Source: Gallionella sp. (GTDB lineage Bacteria > Pseudomonadota > Gammaproteobacteria > Burkholderiales > Gallionellaceae). From it: a DNA stretch of 64,000 nt. The position numbers were made by a program, and so were the translations under genes. Shown in pieces: positions 39,563-49,343 of the stretch. The DNA lies in NCBI GenBank assembly GCA_022340615.1, contig JAJDNO010000007.1, positions 61,084 to 125,083 on the forward strand, given 5' to 3'. The notes under the pieces are model-generated. The model made no database searches. It was not told the DNA's origin and was given only the letters and a program-made list of their open reading frames with translations. Every line of letters begins with the position of its first letter. Positions within the stretch are counted from its first letter, which is position 1.

Positions 39563-41791
39563 TCAGTCAACTTGCGTGTGCGCTTGCTCCACTTTGTTTT
39601 GCTGCCGAGCCGTATCCAGCAGCACGATCTGTATGTCCATCACGTTGGTGCCGGTCGGCCCGGTCTTGAAATGGCAACGGGTCCCTGATTCACTGTCGAG
39701 CTTGTCGAAAAATGCATAGGAATCGTTGTTGCCCAGATAGTGCTGCGGATCGATGCCCAGTTTTTTCGCTTGCTCGATCGTGTCGCCATCGACCATTGCG
39801 CCGGCGGCATCGGTCGGTCCGTCGGTACCGTCGGTGCCTGCGGACAGCATCGCCACACCATGCAGGCCATCGACCTCAAGCCCGAATACCAGCGCGAGCT
39901 GCTGATTCCTGCCGCCCTTGCCGTTGCCATGCACCGTGACGGTGGTCTCGCCGCCGTATAACAGGCAATGCCGCTGTTCCGGTTCCATGCCGGCGAGTTC
40001 GTCGCGTGCGGCCTGCGCCAGCAACCTTGCCGTATCGTCTGCATCGCCCTGAAGTGTATCGGAAATTATCCTGGCTGAATACCCGAGCTGCGTCGAACGC
40101 AGCTGTGCGGCGGCCAGTGCCTGGTTTATCCCGGCGACGATCACGTTGCGCGTCCTGGTCAGGCAGGCATCATTTTCCTTTACGGTTTCCACTACCCGTC
40201 CGGCGATGCCGCGCTGCAGGTAGTCCGCGACGCGGGCAGGCAGTTTTTCAAGCAATCCGAATTTTTCGATCACCGCCCATGCCTCCGCAAAGGTCGAGTT
40301 GTCCGGCGAAGTCGGTCCCGACGCGATCACGTCGAGCGGATCGCCGATCACGTCGGAGACAATCAGCGTCACCAGTCGGGCGGGGAAGGACGCTTCGGCC
40401 AGCCTGCCGCCTTTTACCCTGGACAGATGTTTGCGCACCGCGTTCAGCTCGAAAATATTTGCGCCCGCATTCAGCAGCAGCCGGGTCGTTTCCTGCTTAT
40501 CCTGCAGCGTGACGCCTTCGACCGGTGCGATCATCAGCGCCGACGCGCCGCCCGAGATCAGGCCGATCACCAGCGTCTTTTCATCGGCCACACTCGCCAT
40601 GTCGAGGATGCGCTGCGTGCCCGCGATGCCGGCCTGGTTCGGTACCGGGTGGGCGGCTTCCACCTGGTCGATGATTGTCAGCGGCGCGGTATGCCCGTCC
40701 TTGACCACAATCAGACCGGCCGCGATTTTGTTGCCGATCAGTGTTTCCAGCGCCAATGCCATGCGTGCGGTTGCCTTGCCCGCACCGACCACGATGATGC
40801 GCTCGAATTCGGCAAGGTCGTAAGTTTCCCCTGCAACAAGCAAATGATCGTGCTCCATCCGTACCGCATTGAGCACCGCGTTGTAGGGATCGACCGCCGC
40901 GAGTGCGGCGTCAAAGATGCCGGCAAGTTCCAGACGGTGTACCGGCGAACCTGCTGCAGATTCGTCAGCCAGCAGGCTGAGCACGGTTTCGTTCCAGCCT
41001 GCCGGGCCGGGAAGGCTGGTTTTCAGCAAATCCGCCATGTCGATCCGGTTATCGAAGCTGCCATTCCTGTGTTTGACCAGCACCGGTTGATCGACTTCCG
41101 TCAGCATCGCCAGGTCGTTCAGGCTGTCGCCGAGCGCGATGCTCCGGATCTCGCCGAATTGTCTTTCGTAGAGCGCAATCAGCTTGCTCACTGCGGGCCC
41201 TTTGTCGTGACTGCCCATGAGGTGGAACAAACGGCCCTGGGTCCAGCGCAGCCCGGCGGCTTCGATCGCATCCAGGAAACTCTGGTCAGGTTCGCCGTCA
41301 AATATGAACGGCTCGTCGAAATCGCGCTGCTGTGCCGCGATCGCGTCCTTTTCGGCAAGGCCGGTCAGCGCCGCGACTTCCGCGACGCTCATGTCCGCAA
41401 AGCCGCGCACCTTTGCATCGCACTGCGCGCGCAAACGGACGAACTGTTTCCTGATTTCCCTGTACGGCATGCCCAGCCGGATCAGCTGGTATTCATTCGC
41501 CGGTTCGGCATCGATAGCAAACTGGAAATATCCACGCGGGATGAAGATGCCGCCGCCGTTTTCGGAGATGAACGGGTGAGGGTTGTTCAGATGCATGCGG
41601 CAAGTTTCAATTTCGGCGCGCGTTTTGCTGGAGCAAAATATTAGCGGAATCCCTTTATCCGCTATCAAGCTTAAAGCGGGTAACGCTGCCGCATATGAAT
41701 AGTTCGCCTCATCCAGCAGCGTTCCATCCAGGTCGGTGAAGATGATGGTTTTTTTCATCGCAGAGTGGCCCTGACTCGGCTGGCTGATCAT
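39563..41791 (-). CDS. Fusion of HAD phosphoglycerate-type phosphatase and MOFRL glycerate kinase
   Basis: This 742-residue protein starts with a HAD phosphatase (Asp20/Asp22 in TDLDGTLLDEANYS, then FCSSKTR, ENGGGIF, and GDSLNDLAML near 225) of the mannosyl-3-phosphoglycerate phosphatase type. From about residue 295 it is a MOFRL-family glycerate 2-kinase (VVGAGKATARMALALE, SGGASAL, NAVRKHLSRVKGGRLA, GGETTVTV...GGRNQQLAL, SAGTDGTDGPTDAAGA). The start overlaps the rhombosortase stop (ATGA); a second start at 41758 begins at MKKTIIF. Dephosphorylating a glycosyl-phosphoglycerate and phosphorylating free glycerate in one chain would link making and recycling of a glycosylglycerate. That link is an inference. 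Confidence 0.82.
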   Translation of the reverse strand: MISQPSQGHSAMKKTIIFTDLDGTLLDEANYSYAAALPALSLIADKGIPLIFCSSKTRAEIETCRMHLNNPHPFISENGGGIFIPRGYFQFAIDAEPANEYQLIRLGMPYREIRKQFVRLRAQCDAKVRGFADMSVAEVAALTGLAEKDAIAAQQRDFDEPFIFDGEPDQSFLDAIEAAGLRWTQGRLFHLMGSHDKGPAVSKLIALYERQFGEIRSIALGDSLNDLAMLTEVDQPVLVKHRNGSFDNRIDMADLLKTSLPGPAGWNETVLSLLADESAAGSPVHRLELAGIFDAALAAVDPYNAVLNAVRMEHDHLLVAGETYDLAEFERIIVVGAGKATARMALALETLIGNKIAAGLIVVKDGHTAPLTIIDQVEAAHPVPNQAGIAGTQRILDMASVADEKTLVIGLISGGASALMIAPVEGVTLQDKQETTRLLLNAGANIFELNAVRKHLSRVKGGRLAEASFPARLVTLIVSDVIGDPLDVIASGPTSPDNSTFAEAWAVIEKFGLLEKLPARVADYLQRGIAGRVVETVKENDACLTRTRNVIVAGINQALAAAQLRSTQLGYSARIISDTLQGDADDTARLLAQAARDELAGMEPEQRHCLLYGGETTVTVHGNGKGGRNQQLALVFGLEVDGLHGVAMLSAGTDGTDGPTDAAGAMVDGDTIEQAKKLGIDPQHYLGNNDSYAFFDKLDSESGTRCHFKTGPTGTNVMDIQIVLLDTARQQNKVEQAHTQVD

Positions 41792-42414
41792 GCGGCGCTT
41801 TTACGCGCGGCATTCCTGGGCATGAAGTTTGGCGACAGGTGCAGCAACGCAAACAGAATAACTGCGACAACGGCACCGGTCAGGTGGCTTAGTGGAACCG
41901 GCACGAAGTTCCCGCCGCCGACAACCAGCAGCAGGGATTTTCCCGACACCAGCTCGAACCAGAGCTTGGCCGACAAAGCTGCCAGCATTGCAGCGCACAG
42001 CCAGCGCCAGCTTCCCTGTTCGGTCATGCCCTGCAGGCACAGATACACGACGGCAGCGGTTACGACGCCGGAAAGGCCGCCATAGAATTGCAGCACGGGT
42101 TCGAACAGGTAGATCGCCATGCCGATCAGCGCGGCTGCAGAGATACACAGCTTCATGAAATGATGGTAGCCGCGCTGTTCGATCATCGTGCCTGCGATCA
42201 GGAACGCGGCCATATCCATGGCAAGATGCGCATCCGAGAGATGGACCAGGTTCCCGGTCAGAAGCCGCCACAGTTCGCCATGAGCGATCGCGGACCGGTC
42301 GTAGATCAGCAACTGTCCAAGCCAGGGCACGAAATGAACCAGCAGTGCTGCGGCGCAGATCGCCAGCGTCCGGACCGGCAGACGTGCTTTGCTCAGGAGC
42401 GCTTGCGCAGCCAC
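41788..42414 (-). CDS. rrtA: Rhombosortase
   Basis: This 208-residue intramembrane serine protease of the rhomboid superfamily processes proteins with GlyGly-CTERM tails. About six helices are visible. GELWRLLTGNLVHLSDAHLAMD near 46-67 matches the rhombosortase loop, the nucleophile Ser115 lies in GGLSGV, and the catalytic His177 in PLSHLTG. The gene overlaps the last 22 bases of the lipoprotein gene that has such a tail, so enzyme and substrate are coupled. Its stop overlaps the start of the phosphatase-kinase fusion, making it part of the same operon. Confidence 0.85.
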   Translation of the reverse strand: MAAQALLSKARLPVRTLAICAAALLVHFVPWLGQLLIYDRSAIAHGELWRLLTGNLVHLSDAHLAMDMAAFLIAGTMIEQRGYHHFMKLCISAAALIGMAIYLFEPVLQFYGGLSGVVTAAVVYLCLQGMTEQGSWRWLCAAMLAALSAKLWFELVSGKSLLLVVGGGNFVPVPLSHLTGAVVAVILFALLHLSPNFMPRNAARKSAA

Positions 42415-43292
42415 AGGAAACCTCCGCCCAGTCCGGCGAGCAGCAGCAGCGAGACCGGATCGATGGCGCCACCGCCGGTGCCTCCGCTATAACCCGGGGA
42501 ATTGACGACTTTGTATTCTTGCGGGCGCTCTTTGACCTTTTCCTTGAACTGCGTGAGCTGTTCGTTCAGGTTCACGATCAGATGTTTCGCCGCTTCGTCG
42601 AAACCCTTGCCACTGTCGATGCGCAGCTGCTGGCTCTGGTTGACCAGTGTGGCTGAACCCTTGATGCGGCTCAGGCCGGGTGCGCGGAACAGCATCTTGC
42701 GGCTGGGTATGTCGTAGACGACCGCATCGAGCATGGTCTGCGTGTCGTTCTTTTCGCCGGGAATCACATAGGCGCCGACGATGGTCCAGTAGGTTAGGCT
42801 CGCTATACCTTCATCGGTAAACTGTACCTGGTCGTAGGACAGCAACGCGATCACGTCCACGCCATACATGGTGCGTATCTGGTCGAGGTTCGCAAAACTG
42901 CCGCCCGGTGTGAGATAGACCGATGGGATGATCTCGATATCCTTGACGAATGGATATTCCCTGAATCGGTCGGCAACCGCTTTCATCAGGCCCATCTTGC
43001 GCTCTTCGGTCAGCGCCGGGCCGCCATCCATGTATCTCGGGAAAATGCCGGTGGATTGCCTGCTGCGTCCGCGGTACGAACTTTCTGCCGGTACGAATGC
43101 GATGCCCACGTGCAACGGCAGCTTGAGTACCGGGATACCGGGTGTGACGACAGGATCCTTGGTGTTCGGGAAAAGATAATCGACCACACTGGTCGCATTT
43201 TTCGTCGTGCCGGTCGCGCAGCCACCAGCCAGAACAAGGGTGAAAAACGAGCAAGCGAGTAAAAGCAGACGACGTACGTTGATGAGCTTCAT
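42393..43292 (-). CDS. Rhombotarget-type lipoprotein with GlyGly-CTERM tail
   Basis: This 299-residue exported protein has a signal peptide ending at a lipobox (VLAGGC, Cys at about residue 24). The body contains DYLFPNTKDPVVTPGIPVL, RFREYPFVKDIEIIPSVYL and DAVVYDIPSRKMLFRAPG. The C-terminus is GGTGGGAIDPVSLLLLAGLG followed by a basic LRKRS end: a Gly-rich motif, a helix, and positive charge, the classic GlyGly-CTERM signal. It should be lipidated at the N-terminus and cleaved at the C-terminus by the adjacent rhombosortase. ATG 43292 is six bases after GGGAG. It heads the six-gene operon; the 287 bases upstream hold no gene. Confidence 0.85.
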   Translation of the reverse strand: MKLINVRRLLLLACSFFTLVLAGGCATGTTKNATSVVDYLFPNTKDPVVTPGIPVLKLPLHVGIAFVPAESSYRGRSRQSTGIFPRYMDGGPALTEERKMGLMKAVADRFREYPFVKDIEIIPSVYLTPGGSFANLDQIRTMYGVDVIALLSYDQVQFTDEGIASLTYWTIVGAYVIPGEKNDTQTMLDAVVYDIPSRKMLFRAPGLSRIKGSATLVNQSQQLRIDSGKGFDEAAKHLIVNLNEQLTQFKEKVKERPQEYKVVNSPGYSGGTGGGAIDPVSLLLLAGLGGGFLWLRKRS

Positions 43293-43579
43293 CATGTTCT
43301 CCCTAATACAAAATTTCCGATCAAAGAATTTCGATGCAAAGAATAAATGAATACAGGATGGGCCAGGAATGCAAGAGAAGAAGAAGCTCCTGTTGCAATT
43401 CAACGATGCTGCAGTTTTCACAATTGCCGGTTGCCTATTCTAGCACCGGGAATCGGAGGGATTTTGATCGATGGTGGTGTAGTGGATAGTAATCAGGCAG
43501 CGACACCATCCTGTCGGCAGACTTGCCTCGATACGGATTATATATCTGAACTGTATGCCAGCCAGGTCTGGAGACTATC

Positions 43580-43987
43580 CTAGTCTTCAATAAGGGCGGC
43601 TGCGCCTGCCGCCGCGATCTGGCCATCCTGGAACGAACGCACGCCGCTGATCCCCAGACCGCCCACGACCACGCCGCCGATCTGCAGCGGTACGCCGCCC
43701 TCGGCCGGAATAACGCCCGGGAGGGCTAGGTGTATCAGTCGCCCGCTCAATACCGCATCCTCGGAGGTTTTGGTCGGTCGCTGAAATGCCACCGCCGCAT
43801 GGGCCTTCTGGATTGCCGTTTCGACGCTGCCAAACTGGGTGTTGTGGCTTCGTTCCAGATAAAGCAGGTGACCGCCATCGTCAACCACTGCGATCACCAC
43901 GCGCCAGTCGTTGCTTTTTGCTTCGGCTTCTGCGGCGGCGGCGATCCGTTTGGCATTTTCCAGCGTGAGTACCGGTTTGTGCCCCAT
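43580..43987 (-). CDS. GlcG/HbpS-like (DUF336) protein
   Basis: This roughly 135-residue cytosolic protein of the GlcG/HbpS family shows LTLENAKRIAAAAEAEAKSN, VVDDGGHLLYLER, and the C-terminal glycine-rich PAEGGVPLQIGGVVVGGLGISG, all typical. Members bind heme or small cofactors or sit beside glycolate genes; the role here is unknown. ATG 43987 is assumed, but a GTG at 44005 overlapping the adk stop is possible. It is the last gene of the exbB-exbD-lpxK-Trm112-kdsB-adk run. Confidence 0.8.
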   Translation of the reverse strand: MGHKPVLTLENAKRIAAAAEAEAKSNDWRVVIAVVDDGGHLLYLERSHNTQFGSVETAIQKAHAAVAFQRPTKTSEDAVLSGRLIHLALPGVIPAEGGVPLQIGGVVVGGLGISGVRSFQDGQIAAAGAAALIED

Positions 43988-44001
43988 GCTTGATGGCAAA
44001 G

Positions 44002-45433
<1,432 letters not shown>

Positions 45434-45437
<4 letters not shown>

Positions 45438-45622
45438 TGAATTTTTTCGACTTCTTCGGGGGTAAGCTTGCGCGCCTCGTCGACCAGCATGACCGGGATA
45501 TCGTCGGCGATTTTGTAGGCCAGTCGATCCGCCTTGCAGATCAGTTCCTGCGCGGCTTTCTGATAGATCAGCGGGGATTTGCACAGCGGGCAAACGAGGA
45601 TATCAAGCAGTTTGGTGTCCAT
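45434..45622 (-). CDS. Trm112 family protein (YcaR type)
   Basis: This 62-residue small zinc-ribbon-like protein shows [10 protein letters not shown] at residues 10-19, [21 protein letters not shown] and the acidic end [14 protein letters not shown]. It is the usual gene between lpxK and kdsB. Trm112-like proteins bind and activate methyltransferases in other organisms; a bacterial role is not settled. The start overlaps the lpxK end by 20 bases, so the run is tightly coupled. Confidence 0.93.
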
Positions 45623-46595
45623 GGGAGTCGATCTTTCGCAATATGAGATCTGTCAGGGCCGGGTCGATCCGGGCATCAACTCGCAATACCCAGTAACGTG
45701 CATCAGCGAATGCGCTACATTTTACCGCATCTTTTTCGGTCATGAGTATCGCATCGCATTCTGCGAAGGAAAGATCAGCCGCATCATAGTCATGATGGTC
45801 GGGAAAGGCATGCGGTGTATACGTGATGCCCAGTGTTTCCAGATGCCGGAAATAGCGTTCCGGGTTGCCGATTCCGGCGATGGCATGGATATTGGGCTTG
45901 CTGAAGTCTGCAGCGGTGGCTGTCTGCAGCGGATCGAGCAGGTTATAGAAAATATCGCCGCCAAGACTCATCGCATATTCGCCAGCTGCGGTTTCGCCGC
46001 CGTTCACCACGATTGCATCCACTGATTGCAATCGCGAAACCGGTTCACGCAGCGGACCGGCGGGCAGCATGTATCCGTTGCCGAAGCGTCTCATGCCATC
46101 GATTACCGCAATTTCCACGTCGCGCTGCAAACGGTAATGCTGCAGGCCGTCATCGCACAGCACGATATTGCACTGCGGGCAGGCCTGCAGCGCCGCCTGG
46201 GCTGTCGCAACGCGATCCGCCCCGACCCACACCGGGCAAATATCGCGCCGCGCCATCAGCAGCGGTTCATCCCCGACTTGTGCCGCGGAGCTTGACGGGC
46301 TTGCTGCCTGCGGGCTGGAGACGGAGCGGCCATAACCGCGGCTGATGATCAGCGGATGCCATCCGCGCTCGACGAGTTGCTGCGCCAATGCAAGCGTGAG
46401 CGGGGTTTTGCCGGTTCCACCGACACTGATGTTGCCGATTACGATCACGGGCAGCAGCAACTGATGGCTGGGAAGGAAGCTGCTCAGATACAGTTCGCGG
46501 CGCAGGGCCACCAGCGCGCGGAATACCAGGCTGACCGGATACAGGATCAGATGGAGGCGGGAGACTCGGTACCAGTGGTTTTGCAGCTGGAGCAC
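45603..46595 (-). CDS. lpxK: Tetraacyldisaccharide 4'-kinase
   Basis: LpxK phosphorylates the lipid A disaccharide at the 4' position, at the inner face of the inner membrane. The 330-residue protein has an N-terminal hydrophobic anchor, the P-loop [11 protein letters not shown] near residues 54-64, ISRGYG at about 86-91, and [22 protein letters not shown] near 142-163. GTG 46595 is the likely start. It lies downstream of exbD and overlaps the Trm112 gene. Like kdsB it supports LPS synthesis. Confidence 0.95.
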   Translation of the reverse strand: MLQLQNHWYRVSRLHLILYPVSLVFRALVALRRELYLSSFLPSHQLLLPVIVIGNISVGGTGKTPLTLALAQQLVERGWHPLIISRGYGRSVSSPQAASPSSSAAQVGDEPLLMARRDICPVWVGADRVATAQAALQACPQCNIVLCDDGLQHYRLQRDVEIAVIDGMRRFGNGYMLPAGPLREPVSRLQSVDAIVVNGGETAAGEYAMSLGGDIFYNLLDPLQTATAADFSKPNIHAIAGIGNPERYFRHLETLGITYTPHAFPDHHDYDAADLSFAECDAILMTEKDAVKCSAFADARYWVLRVDARIDPALTDLILRKIDSHGHQTA

Positions 46596-46607
46596 GTTTG
46601 AGAGCCG

Positions 46608-47027
46608 CTATTCAGACTGGTTCTGCGTGGTGAAGGTGATCCGGGCATATCCTGCACGACGGGCTGCTTCCATGATGTTGATCACGGATTGATGCGTGGC
46701 TTTGGCATCCGCATCGATGACGATGGTCGGATCTTTCTGGCCGCCTGCTGCCGCTTTCAGGGAAGCTGCGAGCGCATCAACACCGGTATAGGACAAACCC
46801 TTGTTGTTGACTGCATAATGTTCTGAGGCATCCACGGTAACAGTGATCGGATTCGCTTTTGTGCCTGCGGTCTGTCCGCCGGCCTGTGGCAGGTTGATCT
46901 TCAATTCCGAGAACTTGGCGTAGCTGGTGGTCACCATCATGAATATCAATATGACCAGCAATACATCGATCATCGGGATCAGGTTGATCTCCGGTTCCTC
47001 GCGTCTGCGTCCCAGTCGGAAATTCAT
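46608..47027 (-). CDS. exbD: ExbD/TolR family protein
   Basis: This 139-residue proton-channel partner has one membrane helix (INLIPMIDVLLVILIFMMV, with the conserved Asp near residue 22) and a periplasmic domain. DASEHYAVNNKGLSY and KATHQSVINIMEAARRAGY are typical of ExbD/TolR. It follows exbB by six bases. Without a tonB nearby, the ExbD or TolR role cannot be separated; the gene's place in the lpxK operon is the standard betaproteobacterial one. Confidence 0.92.
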   Translation of the reverse strand: MNFRLGRRREEPEINLIPMIDVLLVILIFMMVTTSYAKFSELKINLPQAGGQTAGTKANPITVTVDASEHYAVNNKGLSYTGVDALAASLKAAAGGQKDPTIVIDADAKATHQSVINIMEAARRAGYARITFTTQNQSE

Positions 47028-47033
47028 CGCGGC

Positions 47034-47642
47034 CTAGATCGTGCGCTGGCTGTGAACGATCGCTACCAGCTTGATAGCCTGTTGCTCCATCTCCATGGTC
47101 AGGCTGTCCACTTGCGAACGGAAGTGCCGGTAGAAAATCATGCTCGGAATCGCCACGATCAGTCCGAAAGCCGTGTTGTACAGCGCGACAGAGATTCCGT
47201 GTGCAAGTATCGCGGGTGAGTTGCCAACCGCTGATTGCGAGCCAAAGATCTCAATCATTCCGACCACTGTTCCAAACAGACCCAGTAAAGGGCTGATGGA
47301 GGCGATCGTGCCCAGCGTGGTGAGAAAGCGCCCGAGATCATGCGAGACTGCGCGTCCTGCTTCTTCGACGGATTCCTTCATCACTTCAGGGGTGCTTTTG
47401 ATATTTCTCAGGCCTGCCGCGAAAATACGTCCCAGCGGTGAACTGTCGGCAAGCCGGGTCAACATCCCGTCGCTGACACCGCGTTGTTTGAGTTCCTTGA
47501 TGACTTCGTCCAGCAGGGCTGGAGGTGAAATGCGTTGGCTGCGCAAAAACATGAGACGTTCAATGATCAGGCCGACTGCAATGATGGATGCAACAAGTAA
47601 AAAATATATCGGCCAGCCGGCCGCTTCAACAATTGCAAACAC
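47034..47642 (-). CDS. exbB: ExbB/TolQ/MotA-family proton channel protein
   Basis: This 202-residue inner-membrane protein has three helices, near residues 11-30, 110-132 and 150-172. The conserved motifs FLTTLGTIASISPLLGLFGTVVGMI and NTAFGLIVAIPSMIFYRHF, given here as cores SPLLGLFGTV and GLIVAIP, are those of the ExbB/TolQ family. Translation starts at GTG 47642 behind GGAGAAACCGC. It heads the operon exbB-exbD-lpxK-Trm112-kdsB-adk. The 346 bases between it and the divergent xseA hold the promoters and a cluster of DnaA-box-like nonamers. Confidence 0.93.
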   Translation of the reverse strand: MFAIVEAAGWPIYFLLVASIIAVGLIIERLMFLRSQRISPPALLDEVIKELKQRGVSDGMLTRLADSSPLGRIFAAGLRNIKSTPEVMKESVEEAGRAVSHDLGRFLTTLGTIASISPLLGLFGTVVGMIEIFGSQSAVGNSPAILAHGISVALYNTAFGLIVAIPSMIFYRHFRSQVDSLTMEMEQQAIKLVAIVHSQRTI

Positions 47643-47988
47643 GCGGTTTCTCCAAATGTGCTTAAATTATCAGGGCGCAACTGTAGCCTGTCGAATTCAG
47701 TTGAGCAACCTTTCTAAGGATTTACTTCAGCACTATTTTGTTAAGTTGCCATTTGAAAAGAGTATTTCTGTTTATTCACAAATACTGTTGATAACTTTGT
47801 GGATGAGCCTTCGGAAATCCGCTTTAACATGGTGTCATAAAAGAGATTTTATTAAATTGCCTATTATTTGTTAATGACAATTTATCATAATAAACAATGA
47901 GATGCCATATGTTGTCGGTTGTGCTGCCTGAAGAAGCCGCGAAAAGCGGCGAGTTTCCTTGCCGTGTGGATTATTCCGGATTGTCAAG
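47643..47988. promoter_or_regulatory. AT-rich divergent intergenic region with DnaA-box-like nonamers
   Basis: This 346-base gap between exbB and xseA is clearly AT-rich against its flanks. Three nonamers close to the DnaA box lie within 35 bases: TTATTCACA (47772-47780, one mismatch), TGTTGATAA (47786-47794, reverse of TTATCAACA) and TGTGGATGA (47798-47806, reverse of TCATCCACA). No coding frame was found. Promoters for both genes should be here. Confidence 0.45.
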
Positions 47989-49272
47989 ATGAATTCGAAC
48001 ATTTTTTCCGACGAAAAGACACGAGTATTTCGGGTCGCAGAACTCAACTTTGCAATCAAGCAGTTGCTTGAAAGCAGTATTCCGCTGATGTGGGTACGCG
48101 GTGAAATTTCAAATCTGGTAAGGGCCGCTTCGGGCCATATTTATTTTTCATTGAAAGACGATCAGGCGCAGGTCCGCTGCGTGATGTTCCGTCATAAAAA
48201 CCAGTTGCTGAAAGAGCCGATCGCCAGCGGCCAACAGGTTGAAGTGCTGGCGGTCGCCACTCTGTATGAGCAGCGCGGCGACTTTCAGCTGACGGTTGAA
48301 CAGATGCGCCCGGCCGGGCTGGGCATACTGTATGAACGATTCGAGCGGCTTAAACAGTTGCTGGAAAGCCAGGGACTGTTCTCTGCAGATCGCAAGCGTG
48401 CCTTGCCGGCTTTTCCGAGCTGCATCGGCATTGTCACCTCGCCGCAAGCTGCTGCATTGCGCGATGTGCTCACCACCCTGAGAAAGCGCCTTCCCGGCGT
48501 GCCCGTGGTGCTGTATCCCGCGCCGGTGCAGGGAGCAGGCAGTGCGGAAAAGATTGCTGCAGCCATTGCGGTCGCCAACCGTCGTGCGGAATGTGACGTG
48601 CTGATCGTCTGCCGCGGCGGCGGAAGCATCGAAGACCTGTGGGCGTTCAACGAGGAAGCCGTCGCGCGGGCGATCGCCGCCAGCGAAATTCCGATCGTCA
48701 GCGGTGTCGGCCACGAGACCGATTTCACGATCGCGGATTTCGTTGCCGACGAGCGCGTCCCGACCCCGACCGCAGCCGCGCAGCGCGTAGTTCCGGATCG
48801 TCATGCACTGCTCCGGGTTTTGCAGGACCAGGCGCAGCACCTGCAGCGTGCACAGCGCAATCGTCTGCAGAATGCGATGCAGGCGGTGGACTATCTGCAG
48901 CGCCGCCTGGTGCATCCCGCACAACAGATGCAGCGCCAGGCGTTGCAGCTGGATCAACTGCAACAGCGCATGCAGCGCGCAACAAACAGCAGAATGACTG
49001 ACTTTGGCGGCCGCTTAAGCCGGATAGCGGACAGCTTTGTCAGGTCGATGCGAGCGGAACAGTTGCAGCGTTCAGGGCGGGTAGACAATGCCGACAAGCA
49101 CCTGATCCTGCTTGACCCGGCCAAGGTACTGGCACGGGGCTACAGCATGGTGCAGGATGCGAGCGGCAACGTGGTGTCCGATGCGGGGAAACTGGCGGTT
49201 GGCTCGGAATTGAGGATCACGTTTGCAAAGGGCTGGGCAAGGAGCGAAGTGAAGGATCGCGGAACCGATTGA
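47989..49272 (+). CDS. xseA: Exodeoxyribonuclease VII large subunit
   Basis: This 427-residue subunit of exonuclease VII degrades single-stranded DNA. An N-terminal OB-fold (VAELNFAIKQLLESSIPLMW...GEISN) is followed by the nuclease domain with CIGIVTSPQAAALRDVL near residue 137, VLIVCRGGGSIEDLWAFNEE near 205 and GVGHETDFTIADFVAD near 243, then a long Gln/Arg-rich coiled coil and the C-terminal VLARGYSMV motif. ATG 47989 is the natural start. The small subunit xseB is not in the window. It is divergent from exbB. Confidence 0.96.
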   Translation: MNSNIFSDEKTRVFRVAELNFAIKQLLESSIPLMWVRGEISNLVRAASGHIYFSLKDDQAQVRCVMFRHKNQLLKEPIASGQQVEVLAVATLYEQRGDFQLTVEQMRPAGLGILYERFERLKQLLESQGLFSADRKRALPAFPSCIGIVTSPQAAALRDVLTTLRKRLPGVPVVLYPAPVQGAGSAEKIAAAIAVANRRAECDVLIVCRGGGSIEDLWAFNEEAVARAIAASEIPIVSGVGHETDFTIADFVADERVPTPTAAAQRVVPDRHALLRVLQDQAQHLQRAQRNRLQNAMQAVDYLQRRLVHPAQQMQRQALQLDQLQQRMQRATNSRMTDFGGRLSRIADSFVRSMRAEQLQRSGRVDNADKHLILLDPAKVLARGYSMVQDASGNVVSDAGKLAVGSELRITFAKGWARSEVKDRGTD

Positions 49273-49343
49273 GAAGGTTTGCGAGTCAGTCAGGCCATTT
49301 GCATTAGGCCACTCTGTTACTGCGTCATCGCAATCCGAATCGT

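Noticed and set aside
47643..47988. Chromosome replication origin
   Set aside because: DnaA-box-like nonamers are present, but dnaA, dnaN, gyrB, rpmH or parAB are not nearby, so an origin is unsupported.
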